A stretch of DNA of 43,901 nucleotides from assembly GCA_001512635.1 (NCBI GenBank), contig LFSA01000065.1, positions 47,661 to 91,561 on the forward strand, read 5' to 3'. Below the pieces are notes generated by a model. That model saw only the letters and a list, made by a program, of their open reading frames with translations. It did no database searches and was not told the DNA's origin. Origin of the DNA: Pelotomaculum sp. DTU098. GTDB taxonomy: Bacteria; Bacillota; Desulfotomaculia; Desulfotomaculales; Pelotomaculaceae. This document shows, in pieces, positions 36,581 to 43,901 of the stretch (positions within the stretch are counted from its first letter, which is position 1; each line of letters starts with the position of its first letter). A program made the position numbers and the translations under genes.

Positions 36581-36769
36581 ATGTCGGAAACAAGTTCAAA
36601 AATTAAACCGGAAGTGGTTGCTGCTATCTCGGTAGCCCTGGCTTTATACGGTTACTCAAGCGATAAGGGTTACCAGGCTACCAAGATTACTAAATGCCAA
36701 AACCTTTGGAAAAAGGCCGGCATTATCGAACTTATGCTTGGCCGTGAAATAAATAGGGATTTAGTATAG
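36581..36769 (+). CDS. Small epsilon/OadG-tail-like subunit (62 aa)
   Basis: A 62-aa protein, SKIKPEVVAAISVALALYGY then an ITKCQNLWKKAGIIELMLGR tail. The pattern (PEVVAAISVALALYG, then TKI, then W-x2-AG and ELMxxR) resembles the short epsilon subunit of Veillonella methylmalonyl-CoA decarboxylase and the C-terminal tail of OadG-type subunits. The membrane helix of those larger subunits is missing. It has GGAGGAAAG as ribosome binding site and sits between the carboxyltransferase and biotin carrier genes. Its probable job is assembly or tethering of the transcarboxylase. The identification is moderate because the protein is short. Confidence 0.7.
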   Translation: MSETSSKIKPEVVAAISVALALYGYSSDKGYQATKITKCQNLWKKAGIIELMLGREINRDLV

Positions 36770-36824
36770 AGTCGACTAAACTCAACGCAACAAGTAGAGG
36801 CCTACAATTAGGAGGGGAAACTGT

Positions 36825-37256
36825 ATGCAAAAGTTTAGAATTAAGGTTAACGGTGAAGTATACGAAGTAGAAGTTGAACAAATTGGTGGAGCTACGGTGG
36901 CAGCTCCAGCACCTCCGCCGCCAGCTCCAGCACCAGCTCCGGCGGCTCCGCCCCCGGCACCGGCTGCAGCTCCTGCCCCAGCAGCAGCACCCGCAGCCGC
37001 TCCGAAAGCAGCCGCTCCTCCAACTCCAAAACCAGCTGGCGGTGATGGAGCAATATGTGCTCCGATGCCTGGTACAATACTGGAAATCAAGGTCAATGTT
37101 GGCGATACTGTATCGATAGGTCAGGTCCTCCTGATCCTTGAAGCCATGAAGATGGAAAACGAGTTGACTTCAGATAAAGCCGGCACTGTTAAGGAAATTA
37201 AAGTAACCAAGGGCCAGGCTGTCAACGGTGGAGATCCACTCATCATTATCGGCTAA
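36825..37256 (+). CDS. mmcJ: Biotin carboxyl carrier protein, 1.3S transcarboxylase-like (mmcJ-like)
   Basis: A 143-aa biotin carrier. An N-terminal segment of about 23 residues (QKFRIKVNGEVYEVEVEQIG) leads into an Ala/Pro linker of about 50 residues. The biotinyl domain follows, with biotinylated Lys109 in ILEAMKMENELTSDKAG and the conserved end GDPLIIIG. The long flexible linker lets biotin visit both carboxyltransferase active sites. The linker DNA (36898-37037) is a low-complexity GC-rich tract unlike its surroundings. GGAGGGG precedes the ATG. Partners are the 12S-like gene upstream and the 5S-like gene downstream. Confidence 0.95.
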   Translation: MQKFRIKVNGEVYEVEVEQIGGATVAAPAPPPPAPAPAPAAPPPAPAAAPAPAAAPAAAPKAAAPPTPKPAGGDGAICAPMPGTILEIKVNVGDTVSIGQVLLILEAMKMENELTSDKAGTVKEIKVTKGQAVNGGDPLIIIG

Positions 37257-37317
37257 AAAATAAACCCAGGTGGAGGCGTAGTTTAAGCGTCTCCACCTCC
37301 AGAAATTATTTAACTAA

Positions 37318-38277
<960 letters not shown>

Positions 38278-38314
38278 ACAAGTCCGGTTAGCGAGAAAAG
38301 GGGAGGATTATAAG

Positions 38315-39742
38315 ATGGCAAATGAACCTACAAAAAAAGAGCCTAAAAAAGGCCCAAAGGCTGTATTGATAACCGACACTACTTTCCGGGATGCACACCA
38401 GTCCCTTCTGGCAACCCGGATGAGAACCGAGCACCTTATCCCGATTGCAGAGAAACACGATGAAGTCGGGTTCCATTCAATGGAAATGTGGGGCGGTGCA
38501 ACCTTTGACACCTGCATGCGCTTCTGCGGTGACGACCCCTGGGAGCGTCTGAGGGTTATCAGGCGTCACCTTAAAAAAACCAAAACCCAGATGCTGCTGA
38601 GAGGACAGAACATTGTAGGTTACAGGAACTACGCCGATGATGTGCTGATTGAGTTCATCAAAAAAGCCGTTTATAACGGCATGGATATTTTCCGCTGCTT
38701 TGACGCTCTCAACGATTTCCGCAACCTGGAAGTAGCAATCAGGACTGTCATCGACGAAGGGGCACACGCCCAGGGTACAATTTGCTATGCCATCAGCCCC
38801 GTCCACACGGTTGAGCACTATGTGGAAAAGGCAAAAGAGCTGGCAAGCATGGGCGTCCACAGCATTTGCATCAAGGATATGGCGGGGATCATCGCTCCCT
38901 ACGTCACCTACAACATTGTCAAGGGCATGAGGGACGCCGGGATTACGCTCCCAATTCAGCTCCACTGCCACTATACCAGCGGTATGGGCGCTATGGCTTA
39001 TTTGAAGGGAGTAGAAGCGGGAGCCAACATCATTGACTGCGCCATATCGCCAATGTCCGTACAGACTTCGCAGCCTGCCATCGAAGTTATGTGCTCCACA
39101 TTCGCGGGAACTGAATATGATACAGGCCTAGACCTGAGAAAGATGATTGAACTCGCTGATTACTGGAAGGAAATTCGCCCGCTTTACAAAGAGTTCGACC
39201 TGGCCCAGAAATACCCGGATGCCGGTATCCTGGTTTCCCAAGTTCCTGGCGGCATGATGTCCAACTTCCTCTCGCAGTTAAAGCAGGCCAACGCTCTGCA
39301 CCGCCTGCCCGAGGTGCTTGAAGAAATGCCGAGAGTGCAGGAAGATTTCGGCTGGCCCCCGCTGGTCACGCCATCCAGCCAGATCGTCGGTTCCCAGGCT
39401 GTTTTAAACGTCCTGATGGGCCGCTATAAGATGTGCACCAACGAAGTGAAGCAGTACATGCGCGGCTATTATGGCAGGCCTCCTGCTCCCATTAATGAAG
39501 AGGCCCGCAAGATGATCATCGGTGACGAAAAGCCCATTACCTGCCGTCCGGCTGACATGCTCGAACCGGAACTGCCAAAGGCCAAGGAACTGATTGCTCA
39601 TGTTATGGAAAAAGAAGAAGACATTATTTCCGCCGCAATTTATCCGCAGGTAGCGCCCAAGTTCCTTGAAGAGAGAATGGCCAAAAAGCTCAAAGTCGAC
39701 ATAGAGCTTGCCAAACAAAGCACTCAGTTCTATCCTGTCTAG
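38315..39742 (+). CDS. mmcL: Carboxyltransferase, 5S transcarboxylase / OadA-like (mmcL-like)
   Basis: A 475-aa TIM-barrel carboxyltransferase that moves CO2 between oxaloacetate/pyruvate and biotin. Metal and active-site motifs are LITDTTFRDAHQSLLATR, MEMWGGATFDTCMRF, carboxylated-Lys region CIKDMAGIIAP, LHCHYTSGMGAMAY, and SPMSVQTSQPAIE. It ends near residue 475 without a biotinyl domain, which is encoded separately. With the 12S-like and 1.3S-like proteins it makes a methylmalonyl-CoA:pyruvate transcarboxylase set. The ATG follows GGGGAGG. A strong hairpin lies 18 nt after its stop. Confidence 0.95.
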   Translation: MANEPTKKEPKKGPKAVLITDTTFRDAHQSLLATRMRTEHLIPIAEKHDEVGFHSMEMWGGATFDTCMRFCGDDPWERLRVIRRHLKKTKTQMLLRGQNIVGYRNYADDVLIEFIKKAVYNGMDIFRCFDALNDFRNLEVAIRTVIDEGAHAQGTICYAISPVHTVEHYVEKAKELASMGVHSICIKDMAGIIAPYVTYNIVKGMRDAGITLPIQLHCHYTSGMGAMAYLKGVEAGANIIDCAISPMSVQTSQPAIEVMCSTFAGTEYDTGLDLRKMIELADYWKEIRPLYKEFDLAQKYPDAGILVSQVPGGMMSNFLSQLKQANALHRLPEVLEEMPRVQEDFGWPPLVTPSSQIVGSQAVLNVLMGRYKMCTNEVKQYMRGYYGRPPAPINEEARKMIIGDEKPITCRPADMLEPELPKAKELIAHVMEKEEDIISAAIYPQVAPKFLEERMAKKLKVDIELAKQSTQFYPV

Positions 39743-39759
39743 GATAAATATCTACACTT

Positions 39760-39789
39760 CCCGGGACGGCACGCTAAGTCCGTCCCGGG
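39760..39789 (+). terminator. Strong hairpin between mmcL-like and nifJ genes
   Basis: CCCGGGACGG (39760-39769) and CCGTCCCGGG (39780-39789) are perfect 10-bp arms around a 10-nt loop. The following bases are GGACTAAAAACC, then CCTTTTATT, without a proper U-tract. It may give partial termination or protect the upstream mRNA end, allowing different levels of the last gene. Confidence 0.55.
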
Positions 39790-39876
39790 GACTAAAAACC
39801 TTTTATTATCCAAGAAATAAAAAACCTAATTACTTATAGGAAAGGATTAATATAAAAAGGGGGCTTGTTTATTTAA

Positions 39877-42800
39877 ATGGCTAAAGTAATGCAAACCATG
39901 GACGGTACGAAAGCAGCAGCTTATACGTCCTATGCTTTTACGGAGTGTGCATGTATTTTCCCCATTACTCCGTCCTCTCCCATGGCCGAGTATGTAGATG
40001 AATGGGCTGCCCAGGGCAAAAAGAATATTTTCGGCCAAACAGTAAAAGTTGTGGAAATGCAATCTGAAGGAGGAGCTGCAGCAGCCCTGCACGGAGCGCT
40101 TGCAGCAGGTACACTGGGCACCACATACACAGCATCTCAAGGCCTCATGCTTATGATTCCGAACATGTACAAAATCGCCGGAGAGCTGTTGCCGGGTGTT
40201 ATCCATGTTACTGCCCGGGCACTTTCCACTCACGCCTTGAGTATTTTCGGAGACCACTCCGACGTAATGACCTGCCGGATGACCGGCTTCGCCTTGCTGG
40301 CTTCCAGCAGTGTTCAGGAAGTAATGGACCTCGGCGGTCTGGCCCACATGGCGGCCATTAAGTCCAGGGTACCCTTCCTGCATTTCTATGATGGATTCAG
40401 GACCTCTCACGAACAGCAAAAAATCGAAGTCATCGATTATGAAGACTTTGCCCGGCTGGTGGACTGGGATGCAATTAAAGCATTCAGGCAAAGAGGCTTG
40501 AACCCGGAACACCCGGTGGTCAGGGGAACAGCCCAGAACCCGGATATTTACTTCCAGGCCAGAGAATCCTGCAACCCCTACTACGAGGCAGTTCCTGATA
40601 TCGTAAATGAATACATGCAGAAAATCAGCGAGTTAACCGGCAGAACATACAAGCCCTTCGTTTACTATGGCGCGGAAGACGCAGAGGATATTATCATAAC
40701 CATGGGCTCTTCCTGCGAAACAGTGGAAACGACAGTGGATTACCTGTTGGCAAAGGGAGAAAAAGTCGGCCTAATTAAAGTGCACCTTTACAGGCCTTTC
40801 TCCAGCAAGTACTTCTTTGATGTTTTCCCCAAAACCGTAAAGAGGATTGCCGTACTTGACAGGACCAAAGAACCGGGCGCACTCGGTGAACCCTTGCTGG
40901 AAGACGTTAAATCATTGTTCTACGATTGCGAAACCAAACCATTAATCATCGGTGGACGTTACGGACTTGGCTCCAAGGAACTTGTACCCGCCGACATCAT
41001 AGCTTGCTTCAAGAACCTGAAGGCCGAGCAACCTAAAAAACGCTTCGTTCTTGGAATTATTGACGATGTAACAAACCTTTCCCTCCCGCGGGAAGAAGCA
41101 ATCGACGTTACGCCGGAAGGGACTATTCAGTGCAAGTTCTACGGCCTCGGTTCCGACGGTACAGTGGGCGCCAACAAGCAGGCAGTGGAAATTATCGGCA
41201 ACACCCCTGGTATGTATGCCCAGGCTTACTTCTCTTATGACTCCAAAAAGTCCGGAGGCTATACCGTATCCCACCTGCGCTTTGGGAAAAAGCCCATTAA
41301 GTCACCTTACTTGATTACCAACGCTGACTTTGTCTCTTGCAGCAACCAGTCCTATGTCTATACGCTGGACATGTTGTCGGGGCTGAAAGAAGGCGGCACC
41401 TTCCTCTTGAACTGTGTCTGGAAGCCTGAAGAACTGGATGAGAAACTCCCGGCTTCCATGAAGAGATACATTGCCAGGAACAAGATCAATTTCTACACCA
41501 TCAACGCTGTAGATATAGCCAGAGAACTAGGCCTTGGCAACCGCTACAACATGATTATGCAATCTGCCTTCTTCAAACTGGCCAACGTAATTCCTGTGGA
41601 AGAAGCCGTTGATGAACTGAAGCGTACGATCAAGAAGACCTACGGCAGAAAAGGCGATGCCATCGTCAACATGAACTATGCTGCTGTTGATAAAGGAATA
41701 GATGCCCTTGTTAAGATTGATGTGCCTGCTGCCTGGGCTGATGCAGTAGATGAAGCAGAAGAGGCCAAAGAAGTACCGGAGTTTATTGCAAATGTTCTCC
41801 AACCCATGAACAGGCTGGAAGGCGACAAGTTGCCCGTCAGCACCTTTAAGGGTGTGGAAGATGGTACCTTCCCCGTCGGTACTTCCAGGTATGAAAAGCG
41901 CGGCGTAGCCGACTTTGTCCCTGAATGGATTAAGGAAAACTGCATCCAGTGCAACCAGTGCGCATATGTTTGTTCCCACGCTGCCATACGCCCGTTCCTG
42001 TTAAATGAAGAGGAGCAGAAAAACGCCCCGGCTACCTTTGAAACCATTAAAGCTGTGGGCAAACAGCTGGAAGGTTTGACCTACCGCATGCAGGTGAGCG
42101 TATTGGACTGCATGGGCTGCGGAGTATGCGCCAATATCTGCCCAGCCAAGGAAAAAGCCCTGGTCATGAAGCCGTTCGGCACACAATTAGCTGAAGCGGA
42201 TAACTGGGATTATGCCATGACAGTAAGCATTAAGGACAACCTCTGGAACAAGTTCACTGTTAAAGGCAGCCAGTTTGCCCAGCCGATGCTGGAGTTCTCC
42301 GGCGCCTGTGGTGGATGCGTGGAAACCGCCTACGCCAAGCTGGTTACCCAGTTATTTGGTGACAGAATGATTATCACCAACGCTACTGGTTGCTCCTCAA
42401 TCTGGGGCGGCAGCGCACCTTCAATGCCGTACTGCACCAACGCGGAAGGAAAAGGTCCGGCCTGGGCCAGCGGATTATTCGAGGATAACGCTGAATATGG
42501 CTTTGGTGTGTACTTAGGTGTTAAACAAATGCGGGATAAAGTTGCTGACCTGATGAGGGAAGCCATGGCCCTTGATATCGACCCGGCTTTGAAAGAAGCC
42601 TTCCAGGAGTGGCTGGACGGCAAAGACGATGCTGAGGCCTCCAAGGCAGCTGCGAACAAAATCATCCCGTTGCTTGAAGGCGCAGATAACCCAATCTTGA
42701 AAGAAATCTATGAGAAGAGGGACCAGTTGGTTAAGAAATCCATCTGGATCCTGGGTGGAGACGGCTGGGCTTACGACATCGGTTACGGCGGCCTGGACCA

Positions 42801-43389
42801 CGTGCTTGCCCAGAATGAAGATGTAAACATACTGGTATTTGATACCGAGGTATACTCCAACACCGGCGGCCAGGCTTCCAAGTCCACGCCAACAGCATCC
42901 GTTGCCAAGTTTACCGCAGCCGGTAAGCGGACCAAGAAGAAAGACCTCGGCGCAATGGCTATGACCTACGGCTATGTTTACGTAGCCCAAGTGGGTATGG
43001 GCGCAGACATGGCTCAAACCCTCAAAGCCATTGCCGAAGCTGAGGCCTACAATGGTCCTTCCCTGATTATTGGCTACGCTCCATGCATTAACCACGGCTT
43101 GAAGGGCGGCATGCAAAACAGCCAGAATGAGATTAAGAAGGCTGTTAAAGCCGGATACTGGCACCTGTACAGGTATAACCCGGATCTCAAGAAAGAAGGC
43201 AAGAATCCATTTATCCTCGATTCCAAAGAGCCCGATTTCAATTCCTTCAGAGACTTCCTGATGGGCGAAGTTCGTTACGCTTCACTGGCACAATTGTTCC
43301 CAGCCGAAGCAAGCGAATTGTTTGCCAAGACCGAACAAGACGCCAGAGAAAGGTACGAATTCTACAAGGGCCTGGCAGAAAAGGCCTAA
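39877..43389 (+). CDS. nifJ: Pyruvate:ferredoxin (flavodoxin) oxidoreductase, NifJ type (mmcM-like)
   Basis: A single-chain 1170-aa enzyme oxidising pyruvate to acetyl-CoA and CO2 with reduction of ferredoxin; it works on TPP. Domain order: N-terminal pyruvate domain (CIFPITPSSPMAEYVDEW), domain II/III (VHLYRPFSSKYFFDVFP), an inserted ferredoxin domain with CIQCNQCAYVC near 689 and CMGCGVCANIC near 745, then the TPP domain with SGACGGCVETAY, LGGDGWAYDIGYGG and YSNTGGQASKSTPT. It is the last step of the mmc pathway and lies about 135 nt after mmcL, past a strong hairpin. The ribosome binding site (GGGGG) is rather far upstream. A clear terminator follows. Confidence 0.97.
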   Translation: MAKVMQTMDGTKAAAYTSYAFTECACIFPITPSSPMAEYVDEWAAQGKKNIFGQTVKVVEMQSEGGAAAALHGALAAGTLGTTYTASQGLMLMIPNMYKIAGELLPGVIHVTARALSTHALSIFGDHSDVMTCRMTGFALLASSSVQEVMDLGGLAHMAAIKSRVPFLHFYDGFRTSHEQQKIEVIDYEDFARLVDWDAIKAFRQRGLNPEHPVVRGTAQNPDIYFQARESCNPYYEAVPDIVNEYMQKISELTGRTYKPFVYYGAEDAEDIIITMGSSCETVETTVDYLLAKGEKVGLIKVHLYRPFSSKYFFDVFPKTVKRIAVLDRTKEPGALGEPLLEDVKSLFYDCETKPLIIGGRYGLGSKELVPADIIACFKNLKAEQPKKRFVLGIIDDVTNLSLPREEAIDVTPEGTIQCKFYGLGSDGTVGANKQAVEIIGNTPGMYAQAYFSYDSKKSGGYTVSHLRFGKKPIKSPYLITNADFVSCSNQSYVYTLDMLSGLKEGGTFLLNCVWKPEELDEKLPASMKRYIARNKINFYTINAVDIARELGLGNRYNMIMQSAFFKLANVIPVEEAVDELKRTIKKTYGRKGDAIVNMNYAAVDKGIDALVKIDVPAAWADAVDEAEEAKEVPEFIANVLQPMNRLEGDKLPVSTFKGVEDGTFPVGTSRYEKRGVADFVPEWIKENCIQCNQCAYVCSHAAIRPFLLNEEEQKNAPATFETIKAVGKQLEGLTYRMQVSVLDCMGCGVCANICPAKEKALVMKPFGTQLAEADNWDYAMTVSIKDNLWNKFTVKGSQFAQPMLEFSGACGGCVETAYAKLVTQLFGDRMIITNATGCSSIWGGSAPSMPYCTNAEGKGPAWASGLFEDNAEYGFGVYLGVKQMRDKVADLMREAMALDIDPALKEAFQEWLDGKDDAEASKAAANKIIPLLEGADNPILKEIYEKRDQLVKKSIWILGGDGWAYDIGYGGLDHVLAQNEDVNILVFDTEVYSNTGGQASKSTPTASVAKFTAAGKRTKKKDLGAMAMTYGYVYVAQVGMGADMAQTLKAIAEAEAYNGPSLIIGYAPCINHGLKGGMQNSQNEIKKAVKAGYWHLYRYNPDLKKEGKNPFILDSKEPDFNSFRDFLMGEVRYASLAQLFPAEASELFAKTEQDARERYEFYKGLAEKA

Positions 43390-43414
43390 GCTAAAGTTAA
43401 GCAAACTTGCTGTA

Positions 43415-43463
43415 AAACGAGAAGGAGCCGGTGGACGAAAGTCCAGCGGTTCCTTTCGTTTAC
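43415..43463 (+). terminator. Rho-independent terminator of the mmc operon
   Basis: A long hairpin, with AACGA, AAGGA, CCG and TGGAC on the left pairing GTCCA, CGG, TCCTT and CGTT on the right around a GAAA tetraloop, lies 25 nt after nifJ and ends in TTT. It closes the propionate pathway gene run. Confidence 0.85.
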
Positions 43464-43778
43464 CAGCCTGAAAATTGAATTTTCATACATCTGGTTATGC
43501 CGTACAGAACAGGCATTTTGGTCAATTATTTAGCGATATTACCTTATATTCCCATTATCGCACAAATAATTATATATTTTTTTTATAGCGCAGGTTATAA
43601 CGCAGGCCAGCACCTATGCAGAATAGCTTGCGGTTTTTAACCTCATCACATTACAGCCGAATGGTAATCCTGTTTAATTTTTTCCCATTGAGAAATACTA
43701 GGAAACGTAATTATATAACCCAGATCTCAGTATGTCTGTAACAAGCTGACAGGCAGCAGGGAGGGGATACTTCTTAAA
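43464..43778. other. Intergenic region, no gene seen
   Basis: AT-rich sequence after the nifJ terminator. It holds one 17-bp near-perfect palindrome, TGAAAATT-G-AATTTTCA (43469-43485). No coding frame or RNA gene is apparent. Confidence 0.5.
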
Positions 43779-43901
43779 ATGGGGCTCACTTCATGGAACA
43801 CGCTAAAAATTATTCTAGCCGCAGGAACACCAATTCAAAGCCTAATTTCAGGGAGTGGAGACACCCATGTTTTTTGCAATCAACAGGCCTTGAAAATATT
43901 A
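43779..43901 (+). CDS. Possible 5' end of a gene running off the window
   Basis: An ATG at 43779, with GGGAGGGG about 11 nt upstream, opens a frame of 41 codons (begins MGLTSWNTLKIILAAG) that reaches the window end without a stop. A second frame from ATG at 43793 also stays open to the end, so the choice is unsure. No family is recognisable. Confidence 0.2.
   Translation, partial: MGLTSWNTLKIILAAGTPIQSLISGSGDTHVFCNQQALKIL

Noticed and set aside
36898-37037. GC-rich repetitive tract, considered as a DNA repeat element
   Set aside because: It encodes the flexible Ala/Pro linker of the biotin carrier and is explained by protein function.
36782-37096. Ala/Gly-rich open frame antisense to the biotin carrier
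   Set aside because: It is the mirror of the Ala/Pro linker repeats; low complexity only.
42514-43164. Long open frames antisense to nifJ (also 39847-40512)
   Set aside because: They lack recognisable domains and ribosome binding sites and mirror the strongly conserved nifJ coding sequence.

Overview
The window comes from a low-to-mid GC, endospore-forming Firmicute of the Peptococcaceae/Desulfotomaculales type, and most closely resembles a syntrophic propionate oxidiser of the Pelotomaculum kind. Spore-former genes (spoVK, a YlbF-family gene beside miaB, lexA) and frequent TTG/GTG starts with strong Shine-Dalgarno sequences support the Firmicute call. The right third carries one long run of genes matching the mmc (methylmalonyl-CoA pathway) cluster described for Pelotomaculum thermopropionicum. 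Species cannot be fixed from the sequence alone.

Layout. 1-605: 5' part of minC on the minus strand, running off the window. 0.9-6.2 kb: housekeeping and poorly known genes (Nudix/MutT hydrolase, LarA-like protein, Asp23, CitE-like lyase, universal stress protein, three uncharacterised small or membrane proteins). 6.5-18.2 kb: a compact plus-strand RNA-modification and mismatch-repair block: miaB, ylbF-like, mutS, a short HyuA-like ATPase, an HDAC-like hydrolase with a zinc-ribbon-like tail, mutL, an RsmJ-like methyltransferase, miaA and hfq. mutL is split by a -1 frameshift exactly at an A AAA AAG heptamer of the dnaX type. 18.3-20.6 kb: spoVK and a methionine-gamma-lyase-family PLP enzyme. 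20.8-25.3 kb: a LysR regulator, a DcuS/CitA-type sensor kinase, its response regulator, and an orphan TRAP-type binding lipoprotein without permease genes. 25.3-26.0 kb: lexA on the minus strand with a likely autoregulatory SOS box.

26.1-43.4 kb: the mmc cluster. A sigma54 activator with an N-terminal Rossmann domain and a PAS domain (mmcA) precedes a clear -24/-12 promoter (TGGTAC-N5-TTGC). Next come the two fumarase subunits, succinyl-CoA synthetase (sucC, sucD), methylmalonyl-CoA mutase large and B12 subunits, epimerase, a carboxyltransferase (12S-like), a 62-aa epsilon-like small subunit, a biotin carrier, malate dehydrogenase, a 5S-like carboxyltransferase, and pyruvate:ferredoxin oxidoreductase. 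Together they can convert methylmalonyl-CoA via succinyl-CoA, succinate, fumarate, malate and oxaloacetate to pyruvate and acetyl-CoA. Transcarboxylation (oxaloacetate to propionyl-CoA) would close the loop. Fumarate reductase/succinate dehydrogenase and a CoA-transferase for propionate are not in the window.

Most worth a second look: the mutL frameshift site and the leader ORF in front of mutL; the Rossmann-PAS-sigma54 activator with its adjacent promoter; a fumarase subunit whose only well-placed start is AUA; the 735-bp spacer inside the mmc cluster with a large inverted repeat; the two-component system with an orphan TRAP binding protein; and the HyuA/HDAC pair lodged between mutS and mutL. 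I saw no tRNA, rRNA, CRISPR array or intact insertion sequence.
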